Below are positions 1 to 5,263 of a stretch of 5,644 nt of DNA, piece by piece. The translations under genes and the position numbers were made by a program. The notes under the pieces are model-generated. The model saw nothing but the letters and a program-made list of their open reading frames with translations. It was not told the DNA's origin and did not search any database. The first letter of the stretch is position 1; every line of letters begins with the position of its first letter. The DNA lies in contig JAHLLU010000147.1 of the NCBI GenBank assembly GCA_020444005.1, positions 1-5,644 on the forward strand, given 5' to 3'. The DNA is from an archaeon. Lineage in GTDB: Archaea; Thermoproteota; Bathyarchaeia; TCS64.

Positions 1-1284
1 GACTTTTCCAGTGCTGTAAGCTATCGCGTTTGGTGGAGTACCTACTGGGAGCATGAAGTCCAAGCTGGTACTGATTCCTACGGCTACTGCTAAGATAACT
101 GGGCTGAACCCGATCTTTTGACCTAATCCTATCGCGATTGGTAGGAAAATACCTGCACTCGCCGTGTTACTCGCGATAATGCTGATGCCGAGACCTGATA
201 CGACTACTATGATGATGGCTAGAAGTGGGGAACCACCTGATGTCAAACCCATTAACCAGTCGCTGATAACATTAACAAGTCCAGTGACCTCAAGCGCCGC
301 ACCGAGACTCAAGCCTCCACCAATCAGCAACAGAGTTGACCATTTACCGTTCTTAATATCCTGTTCCTCGATTAAGTCAGTGAAATAAAGTACAATCAGC
401 ACCGTTGCAGCCACCATGCTGCTACTATAACCGTGACCGCTCCATCCAATCAGATTAGTGACTGGGTCGGGAAGTTTTCCAGTAAGCCATGCAAGCACCG
501 CGAATATGAATACTCCAAGGGTAAGTTTTTGTTTATTTGATAACTCGCTTGGAGGGCGCTCAATGGGTGGGATCTCCTTGACGTCTGTGGGGAATATCAT
601 GAATAATACGACCCAGATTACCAGTATCTGAATTACCGCAATAGGTGCACCATAAACCATCCAGCCAAGGAAGCTAATATCCACTCCAACCGCCGTCTTA
701 AGACTTGCAGCCGCCATAGCACAAGTAGTTGTTCCTACAAGGGTGCTTAGTCCTCCCGCCGTTGCGCTGTAGGCGATGGCAAGAACCATTATCTTGCTAA
801 AGTTTCCCTGTTTGTCCTTGACTTGATCTGTTATTTTCAAAGCCATTGTAATTAGTAATGCGGCTGATGCGCTGTTACTTATCCACATGCTTAGGAAGCC
901 TGTGGCGAACATTACTGCGAGTACGATTCCTTTAGCGCCTGCTTTGACCTTTGACAGTATTAAGTAGGCAAAATACTCGTCTAGGTCATATTTTTCGACG
1001 GCTACCGCTAGCATGAAGCCACCAAGTAATAGCATTACTGTGGTATCGAAGAATGGGGTTAATGCTGCCTTGAAACCTTGTACTCCAAAGAAGGCTTGTA
1101 ATAATGGAATTAGTATAGCTGTCGCAGCTAGAGGAACTGCTTCAGTTACCCAGAGTCCGCTGGCGTAGACCAGTACAACCATGGCGTATCTCTGTTCAAT
1201 GGTGAGAAAGCTTGATGTCTGAGTGAATGCGATAACCGCAAGTAGGGTTACCGCAGCTACTATTATTATTCGTTTTTTATCCAT
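1..1284 (-). CDS. SLC13/DASS-family sodium:anion symporter (C-terminus cut by window edge)
   Basis: This is a membrane transporter of the divalent-anion:sodium symporter family, which imports dicarboxylates, citrate or sulfate with sodium ions; the exact substrate cannot be read here. I translated 428 residues from the ATG at 1284 to base 1 without a stop. The protein is very hydrophobic, with many membrane segments. It carries the two pseudo-symmetric SNT-type sodium/substrate loops, SNSASA at residues 136-141 and SNTASAGIFLP at 372-382, plus VGTTT at 183-187. The family signature near the C-terminus, S-x-x-F-x-x-P-x-G-x-x-x-N, is at about 407-419 (S407, F410, P413, G415, N419). Family members usually run to about 460-500 residues, so roughly 40-60 C-terminal residues are missing, purely because of the window edge. 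It lies 6 bases downstream of the small gene ending at 1291, so it is the second gene of that operon. Only a weak GTGA overlapping the upstream stop codon serves as a ribosome site, which suggests translational coupling. Confidence 0.93.
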   Translation of the reverse strand, partial: MDKKRIIIVAAVTLLAVIAFTQTSSFLTIEQRYAMVVLVYASGLWVTEAVPLAATAILIPLLQAFFGVQGFKAALTPFFDTTVMLLLGGFMLAVAVEKYDLDEYFAYLILSKVKAGAKGIVLAVMFATGFLSMWISNSASAALLITMALKITDQVKDKQGNFSKIMVLAIAYSATAGGLSTLVGTTTCAMAAASLKTAVGVDISFLGWMVYGAPIAVIQILVIWVVLFMIFPTDVKEIPPIERPPSELSNKQKLTLGVFIFAVLAWLTGKLPDPVTNLIGWSGHGYSSSMVAATVLIVLYFTDLIEEQDIKNGKWSTLLLIGGGLSLGAALEVTGLVNVISDWLMGLTSGGSPLLAIIIVVVSGLGISIIASNTASAGIFLPIAIGLGQKIGFSPVILAVAVGISTSLDFMLPVGTPPNAIAYSTGKV

Positions 1285-1290
1285 TTAGGG

Positions 1291-1572
1291 TCACAGCTGC
1301 TCGAATGAGATTATATCCAGTTTTTCTTCTTCTGTCAACTCATCCAGCATCTTTTTGAGCTGGAACTTGTTCTCCAAATCAACCATAGTATACAAGACCG
1401 CTAGGCTCGGATACCTTCTTTCGCTGGCTACTAAGAATGGTGGCACTGCGACGGTTGTTACGAAGTCCGCTGTGTATTTTTGTTCCTTGAGTTTTGAAGC
1501 GAATTTTGCTAGGACATTGTTCTCGATTATGTCGCCCCTAATAATTATCTCGACTGTAATCTGTTTGGCCAA
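1291..1572 (-). CDS. 93-residue small protein, transporter-linked, predicted beta-alpha-beta-beta-alpha-beta fold
   Basis: I do not recognise this family. The start is TTG: an in-frame TGA lies three codons upstream, no ATG is in frame there, and a good ribosome site (AAGGTGA) sits 6 bases ahead. It has no signal peptide, membrane segment or cysteine cluster, so it should be cytosolic. By eye the order is strand (residues 4-12), helix (15-31), strand (33-46), strand (57-65), helix (68-84, very charged) and strand (86-91). That order is the ferredoxin-like pattern used by ACT, PII-like and other small regulatory domains; this is inference from hydrophobic spacing only. The gene lies directly upstream of the DASS transporter with a 6-base gap, so the two are co-transcribed. 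A role in sensing or regulating the transporter, or in handling its substrate, is possible but unproven. Confidence 0.82.
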   Translation of the reverse strand: MAKQITVEIIIRGDIIENNVLAKFASKLKEQKYTADFVTTVAVPPFLVASERRYPSLAVLYTMVDLENKFQLKKMLDELTEEEKLDIISFEQL

Positions 1573-1578
1573 CTTTAT

Positions 1579-1585
1579 TCACCTT
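1579..1585 (-). promoter_or_regulatory. Ribosome binding site deciding the TTG start of the 93-residue gene
   Basis: On the minus strand this reads AAGGTGA and ends 6 bases before TTG at 1572. It matches the GGAGGTGA complement of the archaeal 16S rRNA tail. Because an in-frame TGA also lies just upstream of the TTG, the site fixes the start. Confidence 0.7.
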
Positions 1586-1614
1586 TCTGGGAATCATGGT
1601 TCTAACATGGTTCA

Positions 1615-1622
1615 AGATAAAA
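1615..1622 (-). promoter_or_regulatory. Candidate TATA box for the small protein/transporter operon
   Basis: The minus strand reads TTTTTATC. An archaeal start about 25-30 bases downstream would fall near 1590, giving a leader of about 20 bases that includes the AAGGTGA site. The alternative is the ATATAAA reading of the box at 1645-1652, which would give a longer leader. Assigned by pattern and spacing only. Confidence 0.4.
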
Positions 1623-1644
1623 ACTATTACGCTTTTTCACCCGG

Positions 1645-1652
1645 TTTATATC
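1645..1652 (+). promoter_or_regulatory. Candidate TATA box for the flavin split-barrel gene
   Basis: TTTATATC on the plus strand. With the spacing seen at the other genes of this window (box 5' end to start about 29-31 bases), transcription should begin near 1675. That is after the first possible ATG (1669) and before the in-frame ATG at 1702, so this box bears on the choice of start codon. Confidence 0.45.
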
Positions 1653-1668
1653 ATTTATTGCTACAGTT

Positions 1669-2175
1669 ATGACTATAAACTATGCTTACCATGAGACAAA
1701 TATGAGCCCATTCAAGCTACCCAAGATGAGCAACAAAGAGATAGATGAACTAGTCTCCAAACAAAACATGTGCAGAATAGCCTTCAACGGAGATAACTAT
1801 CCATATCTCGCGCCTTTCAGATATGTTCGGATCGATGGGACCCTGTATTTTCACTTCACTGATTATGGTAAGAAGATGAGACTCATTGATCAGGATGACA
1901 GAGCCTGTGTCCAGATTGAAACATATCAACCTGATCTAAGCCAATACAACTTCATCTCCTACAGGGGACATCTCAAAAAAGTCGATGACGATGAAGAACG
2001 AAAAAAGGCCATCAAAAAGTTCAGAGAAACAGGAAAAAACGGTATCTCACCAAAATTCCTCGCTGCCCATGGCTTTAACCCTAAAGAAGGCTGGGATGAG
2101 TTCGATGGCGATGATTTGGTGATTATAAAACTACTTGATATAGTGGAAAGAGTGGGGTTAAAATCCCCTGACTAG
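1669..2175 (+). CDS. Pyridoxamine 5'-phosphate oxidase-like FMN-binding split-barrel protein
   Basis: A 168-residue (or 157-residue) soluble protein of the PPOX-like/NimA-like flavin reductase superfamily, whose members bind FMN or F420 in a split beta-barrel dimer. The typical order is visible: an amphipathic lead-in KMSNKEIDELV (19-29), then RIAFNGDNYPYLAPFRYV (36-53), then LYFHFTDYGKKMRLI (59-73). A strand follows with YRGHLKKVDD (98-107) and a helical C-terminal part. It lacks the features needed to call it a true PdxH, so the substrate is unknown; general reductase or detoxification roles are known in the family. The span given is the longest frame. I favour the ATG at 1702 (residue 12), because homology begins near residue 14 and the TATA box at 1645 places the transcript start after 1669. 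Neither start has a clear ribosome site. Its stop overlaps that of the convergent amidohydrolase by 4 bases. Confidence 0.9.
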   Translation: MTINYAYHETNMSPFKLPKMSNKEIDELVSKQNMCRIAFNGDNYPYLAPFRYVRIDGTLYFHFTDYGKKMRLIDQDDRACVQIETYQPDLSQYNFISYRGHLKKVDDDEERKKAIKKFRETGKNGISPKFLAAHGFNPKEGWDEFDGDDLVIIKLLDIVERVGLKSPD

Positions 2176-3758
2176 GACTCTGTCTTGTATAGAATCTCGC
2201 CGTTTACGAGAGTCATGTAGCATTTGTGGTCTCTAATCTCCTCTATTGGTGCCTCAGACAAATCTCCGTCAAATACAGTGATATCCGCCAGTTTTCCTTT
2301 CTCTATGCTACCTGTCTTATCTTCTTGGAACCCAGCGTAGGCTGAGTTCAAGGTATAACACATTATAGCCTCTTCTAGGGTGATCCTGTTCTCGCGTATT
2401 GGGTGATTTACCGCGCTCCAGACACCATATATCGGGTTGAAAGGCATTCCATCGCTACCGAAAGCCAGCTTTATTCCTTCATCAAGCATCGCCCGGTACT
2501 GGTTGCTCATGTGTTCACGCTTGTTTCCAAGACGTTGATTATACATGCTTCCTGGGCCACTCCATTCACCGATGAAGTTTGGCTGCATATCTGGGATGAT
2601 CTCTAGTCTCTTGATGCGCTCAATCTGTTGAGCACTCGTAAGCTCACAGTGTTCTATTCTGTGTCTATGGTTTTTTCTTGGTTGACGCCTTAGCGCCTCC
2701 TGTATCGAGTCTAATACGTATTCTACTGCGAGGTCACCTATTGCATGGGTCGCTGTCTGTAATCCCGCCATATGCGCCTTTACTATGTTCTCAGTTAGTA
2801 CCTCTGGTTTTAGTAAAACCAGCCCAGATGTGCTTGGTTCATCCTCGTATGGGTCGAATAATGCTGCTGTTCGAGCTCCTAGGCTGCCGTCCATTAGCTG
2901 CTTTACTGGTCCAATCTGAACTAGGTCATCGCCGGAGTTTTCATTTATCCCTTGTTTGATGACTGATTCAACAGCGTCTCCTCTTATCATCAGACGTGAT
3001 CTTACCTTGAGTTTTCCTTGCTTCATGGCTTCTTGGTATGCTTTAATTTCCTCATTACCTAGTCCCGCGTCATGTATGCCTGTACATCCTAGACTCAAGG
3101 CATAGTTACTTGCGAGTTCAAGGCTATCTACAATGGTCTCTAGGCTAGCTTGTGGAATTACTGACTGAACCAAGTGTCTACAGTCCCGAAGTATTCCCGT
3201 GTTTTCACCGAACTCATCCTTGTCTACATGGCCTCCCTCAGTGTCCTGAGTTTCTCTTGTTATCTCCGCTGCTTCCATCGCCGCAGTATTAATGCTTACG
3301 AGATGTCCGCATACACGGCTCAGAATAACCGGGTTATCTGGTGCGATAGGGTCAAGGTCATCTGCGGTGATGTACCTATTCTCGGGCCACTTGGACTCGT
3401 CCCATCCTATTCCAACGATCCATTCACCGGGTTCAGCCTCTTCTGCGTGTTTCTTTACCTGTTTCAATGCCTCCTCCAGTGACTTGGTTTCATTGAGCAG
3501 TACCATGGTTTTCATGGCTACTCCCATCCAGAGGAAGTGGCAGTGGCTATCGATCAAGCCGGGCATTATAGTCTTGCCGGTGATGTCGATTACCTCGGCG
3601 TCAGGTGGTATTTCCACTTGGTCGCGCTTGCCCACTTCCACGATGTACTCTTGATTCAGTATTACTACGCTGTCTTTGATTGGTGGGGCTCCAGTTCCGT
3701 CTATAAGGGTGCCTCCTACCAGTACTCGTGGGCAAGTTTTTGGGTTCATTGTGAACAC
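2172..3758 (-). CDS. YtcJ-type metal-dependent amidohydrolase (amidohydrolase 3 family)
   Basis: A complete 528-residue cytosolic hydrolase of the amidohydrolase superfamily, YtcJ/NfdA-like branch. These enzymes cleave amide or related C-N bonds with a TIM-barrel metal centre; substrates are mostly unknown. Seen in order: N-terminal beta-sandwich (about 9-64); metal motif GLIDSHCHF with H72 and H74; ITRETQDTEGGHVDKDEFG (166-184), a family hallmark; GCTGIHDAG (224-232); VKQLMDGSLGARTAALFDPY (285-304) with K286; HAIGD with H338; RHRIEHCEL with H370; FGSDGMP with catalytic D436; and the C-terminal sandwich segment GSIEKGKLADITVFDGD (483-499). All expected metal ligands are present, so it is probably active. 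Length fits the family. Start choice: GTG at 3758 or ATG at 3749 (residue 4). A TATA box at 3779-3785 places the transcript start around 3755, so the mRNA is probably leaderless or nearly so, and I cannot separate the two starts. No partner gene shares its operon. Confidence 0.95.
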   Translation of the reverse strand: MFTMNPKTCPRVLVGGTLIDGTGAPPIKDSVVILNQEYIVEVGKRDQVEIPPDAEVIDITGKTIMPGLIDSHCHFLWMGVAMKTMVLLNETKSLEEALKQVKKHAEEAEPGEWIVGIGWDESKWPENRYITADDLDPIAPDNPVILSRVCGHLVSINTAAMEAAEITRETQDTEGGHVDKDEFGENTGILRDCRHLVQSVIPQASLETIVDSLELASNYALSLGCTGIHDAGLGNEEIKAYQEAMKQGKLKVRSRLMIRGDAVESVIKQGINENSGDDLVQIGPVKQLMDGSLGARTAALFDPYEDEPSTSGLVLLKPEVLTENIVKAHMAGLQTATHAIGDLAVEYVLDSIQEALRRQPRKNHRHRIEHCELTSAQQIERIKRLEIIPDMQPNFIGEWSGPGSMYNQRLGNKREHMSNQYRAMLDEGIKLAFGSDGMPFNPIYGVWSAVNHPIRENRITLEEAIMCYTLNSAYAGFQEDKTGSIEKGKLADITVFDGDLSEAPIEEIRDHKCYMTLVNGEILYKTES

Positions 3759-3778
3759 GGTGTTTCCGCTGAGGCCGC

Positions 3779-3785
3779 ATATAAA
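3779..3785 (-). promoter_or_regulatory. TATA box of the amidohydrolase gene
   Basis: The minus strand reads TTTATAT, preceded by an A-rich stretch as in a BRE. Its 5' end is 27 bases before the GTG at 3758 and 36 before the ATG at 3749, so transcription should begin at or between them. This is the pattern of a leaderless or very short-leader archaeal mRNA. Confidence 0.55.
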
Positions 3786-3823
3786 TCTATCATTTTTCCG
3801 CAGTAAAATTACGAATACATTTC

Positions 3824-3831
3824 TTTATATT
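3824..3831 (+). promoter_or_regulatory. Orphan TATA-like box on the plus strand upstream of the tRNA
   Basis: TTTATATT on the plus strand. It predicts a start near 3854, but no protein gene follows before the tRNA, which has its own better-placed box at 3955. It may drive a short RNA, lengthen the tRNA precursor, or be a chance match in AT-rich DNA. Confidence 0.3.
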
Positions 3832-3841
3832 GGATAAAATT

Positions 3842-3878
3842 CAGTTTTATTACTAGTAAACTGCGTAACCCGTAGTTT
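3842..3878. repeat. Overlapping inverted repeats upstream of tRNA-Arg
   Basis: CAGTTT (3842-3847) is the inverse of AAACTG (3858-3863) across 10 bases. The same right arm, read as AAACTGCG (3858-3865), also pairs with CGTAGTTT (3871-3878) around a 5-base TAACC loop: 8 pairs with one G-T wobble. TTACTAGTAA at 3850-3859 is a perfect 10-base palindrome. So one central arm can pair to either side. This could be a multi-site operator or an RNA hairpin near the 5' end of a transcript from the box at 3824. Function unknown. Confidence 0.5.
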
Positions 3879-3954
3879 GGAGGGCTCTGGGCTCAGGAAA
3901 CATAATTATTAGTGGTTTAGAGATCTGTTTTCGTTAGCTGGTTTTAAGATTAGG

Positions 3955-3962
3955 TTTATTTA
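3955..3962 (+). promoter_or_regulatory. TATA box of the tRNA-Arg gene
   Basis: TTTATTTA, with its 5' end 29 bases upstream of the first tRNA base at 3984. This is the standard archaeal spacing for a transcript that starts at or next to the mature 5' end. Confidence 0.55.
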
Positions 3963-3983
3963 CGAGATGTCTATATTGGTGGT

Positions 3984-4061
3984 GGGCTCGTGGTCTAGCT
4001 AGGATATGATTTGGGTTTGCGGAACCTGAGACCGTGGGTTCGAATCCCACCGAGCCCGCCA
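3984..4061 (+). tRNA. tRNA-Arg, anticodon GCG, with encoded CCA
   Basis: A complete cloverleaf folds by hand. The acceptor GGGCTCG (3984-3990) pairs with CGAGCCC (4051-4057), followed by discriminator G4058 and a genome-encoded CCA (4059-4061). The D arm is 3993-4010 with the GG pair at 4002-4003 followed by A. The anticodon stem is TGGGT (4012-4016) with ACCTG (4024-4028), the outer two pairs being wobbles. The loop is TTGCGGA (4017-4023), giving anticodon GCG at 4019-4021, which reads CGC and CGU arginine codons. The variable loop is 5 bases. The T arm is GTGGG-TTCGAAT-CCCAC (4034-4050). There is no intron. The A after the D-loop GG fits arginine identity (position 20 in bacterial-type tRNA-Arg). 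Confidence 0.95.
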
Positions 4062-4066
4062 CTTCA

Positions 4067-4072
4067 TTTTTT
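4067..4072 (+). terminator. T-run terminator after tRNA-Arg
   Basis: TTTTTT begins 6 bases after the tRNA CCA. Archaeal RNA polymerase terminates at such non-template T-runs without needing a hairpin. A second, longer T-rich tract lies at 4124-4139 and could act as a backup. Confidence 0.5.
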
Positions 4073-4190
4073 GAGTAATTGAAGATTTATCGTATGAAAT
4101 ACTGTTTAATTAAAACGAGGGCTGTTATTTTTTATTTTTAGAAATGGATGTTTTCGCGGAAAATTGAATATAGTCGTGTGAAATGATAGG
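4073..4190. other. AT-rich spacer between tRNA-Arg and the cold-shock gene
   Basis: It contains a palindrome TTTAATTAAA (4105-4114) and a T-rich tract (4124-4139). The only forward frame from an ATG (4144) ends after seven codons. I see no supported gene here. Confidence 0.5.
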
Positions 4191-4200
4191 TTTTTAAATA
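4191..4200 (+). promoter_or_regulatory. TATA box of the cold-shock/HhH gene
   Basis: TTTTTAAATA is a near-ideal archaeal TATA box. It predicts a start near 4221-4223, leaving a leader of about 10-12 bases before the TTG at 4233, with no strong ribosome site in it. Confidence 0.6.
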
Positions 4201-4232
4201 GTATTTCCATATGTTTGGGTAGTGTTTTATAA

Positions 4233-4739
4233 TTGAAGGGAAAAATTAAAAAATATTTATCATACCGAGGATTCGGTTTTATCGAGATAGAAGACAGTGA
4301 TGATGATCTTTTCTTCCATATATCCAACTATCCAAGAACTGCACTACCCGCAACGGGACAAGACGTAGAGTTTGAGATAACAGAGACCGCCAAAGGCAAA
4401 GAAGCAAAGAACATTAAGATTATCGAAAAGACAGCAGAAATATTCAACGCAACAGAAGAAGAAGAGCCACCCAAAGAAGAATCAGAGCCAGAGCCAGTAG
4501 AGGCCTCTGAACCAGAAACCGTAGTTGAAGAAGTTGATGACTTGGACACCCTCAAAGGTGTAGGTCCAACTTACCAGAAACTACTAAGAGCAGCGGGAAT
4601 CACTTCGAAAACAAAACTTGTGGCTGAAAAACCTGAGGCTCTATACGAGAAACTCATAAAGGCGAACGAGGAGAACGAGATTACGAAACGGCCTCCTACT
4701 CCTGCGAATGTTGAAGCATGGATTAACCTAGCTCAATAA
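4233..4739 (+). CDS. Cold-shock domain protein fused to a C-terminal helix-hairpin-helix (DUF4332-like) domain
   Basis: A 168-residue predicted nucleic-acid-binding protein. Residues 1-65 form a cold-shock domain: it opens MKGKIKKYL like CspA, has the RNP-1 motif RGFGFIEI (12-19) and RNP-2 motif DLFFHIS (25-31), and ends with the family's G-x-x-A-x-N pattern (KGKEAKNIKI, 54-63). Residues 66-102 are an acidic, Glu/Pro-rich linker. Residues 103-168 carry LDTLKGVGPTYQKLLRAAGI (104-123), a classic helix-hairpin-helix GVGP turn. They finish with RPPTPANVEAWINLAQ (153-168), as in DUF4332/HhH_5 proteins. TTG is the start: a TAA stop directly precedes it, and the cold-shock domain begins exactly there. 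Cold-shock domains bind single-stranded RNA or DNA as chaperones, while HhH units bind DNA backbones or proteins; the combined role is inferred. It has its own promoter and a T-rich end, so it looks monocistronic. Confidence 0.9.
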   Translation: MKGKIKKYLSYRGFGFIEIEDSDDDLFFHISNYPRTALPATGQDVEFEITETAKGKEAKNIKIIEKTAEIFNATEEEEPPKEESEPEPVEASEPETVVEEVDDLDTLKGVGPTYQKLLRAAGITSKTKLVAEKPEALYEKLIKANEENEITKRPPTPANVEAWINLAQ

Positions 4740-4750
4740 TTTTCTTTTTC
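4740..4750 (+). terminator. T-rich terminator after the cold-shock/HhH gene
   Basis: TTTTCTTTTTC begins at the base after the TAA stop. It fits an archaeal T-run terminator and precedes the separate promoter of the next gene. Confidence 0.45.
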
Positions 4751-4757
4751 TATAATA

Positions 4758-4765
4758 TTTTATAC
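4758..4765 (+). promoter_or_regulatory. TATA box of the zinc-ribbon gene
   Basis: TTTTATAC with its 5' end 29 bases before the ATG at 4787, so the transcript should begin at or within a base or two of the start codon (leaderless). No usable ribosome site precedes the ATG, which agrees. Confidence 0.55.
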
Positions 4766-4786
4766 TTTTAGCAATGATTTTGGGGT

Positions 4787-5263
4787 ATGGCTATCTTTGT
4801 TTGTCCCGTCTGTGGTACTGAACATGATCAGGAGTATGCTTTTTGCCCCGAATGTGGCTGTAACTTGTCTAATGCCGACGCTATTACGGTTACTGTAAAC
4901 CCTGATACCCCGGGGCCATCTGTGGCTACATCATTAAAGAATCAGGTTCAGAACATTGGTCAGAAGGCTCAGAAGGGATTATCTTCTGTAACCAGCTCGA
5001 TCTCGGATCGGGCTAAACTTGTTTCTGCTCGTGCATCTAATATTGCTGTTCAGGAAAAAGTTACGGAGTCTATGAGTAGCTTGGTGAACCTGATGCTTAA
5101 TGTTTCAAAGGATATTACTCAACAGATGCCTAAAGAGATGATTAGCGCCATAGATCTGGAGGCGGAGGTTAATTTTGTGGCTTTTTCCATCGGGGTTACT
5201 GTTGATCTAGCTGAGTTGAATAAGGTTAAACCAAGTGCAGATGTCTCTGAGCCTGTTGCTTAG
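4787..5263 (+). CDS. Small zinc-ribbon protein of unknown function
   Basis: A 158-residue protein. Residues 1-28 form a treble-clef-like zinc ribbon: CPVC (6-9) and CPEC (20-23), with an extra C25, the pattern of the zinc_ribbon_2/DZR group that opens many uncharacterised archaeal proteins. Residues 30-48 are a Thr/Pro/Val-rich linker. Residues about 49-115 are rich in Ser, Ala, Gln and Lys and look like amphipathic helices that could coil or lie on a membrane. Residues 120-145 look like two strands (AEVNFVAFSIGVTVDLAEL), and the tail is Pro/Ser/Val-rich. I see no true membrane segment, signal peptide or catalytic motif. The ribbon could bind a protein or nucleic acid partner; the rest gives no function. 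It has its own promoter 47 bases after the cold-shock gene. Its TAG stop overlaps the TAA of the convergent gene by 4 bases. Confidence 0.85.
   Translation: MAIFVCPVCGTEHDQEYAFCPECGCNLSNADAITVTVNPDTPGPSVATSLKNQVQNIGQKAQKGLSSVTSSISDRAKLVSARASNIAVQEKVTESMSSLVNLMLNVSKDITQQMPKEMISAIDLEAEVNFVAFSIGVTVDLAELNKVKPSADVSEPVA

Larger units (their letters stand above)
3786..3983. other. Non-coding stretch between the amidohydrolase promoter and tRNA-Arg
   Basis: No reading frame here has an acceptable start, ribosome site or recognisable protein. Besides the orphan box, the inverted repeats and the tRNA promoter, it holds GGGCTC twice (3882-3887 and 3889-3894) and a short T-run at 3928-3931. I see nothing else in it. 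Confidence 0.5.

Noticed and set aside
164..388. Plus-strand frame of 74 codons
   Set aside because: Antisense to the DASS transporter, which reads clearly on the other strand; the composition shows no real protein.
1355..1672. Plus-strand frame of 105 codons opposite the 93-residue gene
   Set aside because: Shadow of the minus-strand gene. It lacks a ribosome site and runs through the divergent promoter region.
2403..3806. Several plus-strand frames of 67-120 codons across the amidohydrolase
   Set aside because: All lie opposite a complete, motif-rich amidohydrolase and have no recognisable domains.
3882..3989. GGGCTC three times (3882, 3889 and the tRNA 5' end at 3984), suggesting a partial tRNA copy
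   Set aside because: Only six bases match, with no T arm, anticodon arm or CCA following, so it is not a tRNA remnant or an integration site.
4017..4023. Possible tRNA intron or split tRNA
   Set aside because: The anticodon loop is exactly seven bases and the whole cloverleaf closes without extra sequence.
4105..4114. Palindrome TTTAATTAAA as an operator
   Set aside because: Short, made only of A and T in AT-rich DNA, and far from the promoter; chance is sufficient.
4062..4232. Possible attachment site or integrated element next to the tRNA
   Set aside because: No integrase gene is present, and I saw no repeat of the tRNA 3' end within the window.
4285..4297. GTGATGATGA resembling a C/D-box RNA C box
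   Set aside because: It encodes the conserved Asp-rich turn of the cold-shock domain, and no matching D box at the right distance was seen.
4106..4327. Minus-strand frame of 73 codons
   Set aside because: Spans the cold-shock promoter and the first part of its coding region in antisense; it is low-complexity and AT-driven, with no ribosome site.
4328..4555. Minus-strand Ser-rich frame of 75 codons
   Set aside because: Its Ser/Gly runs are the complement of the Glu/Pro-rich linker of the cold-shock/HhH gene.
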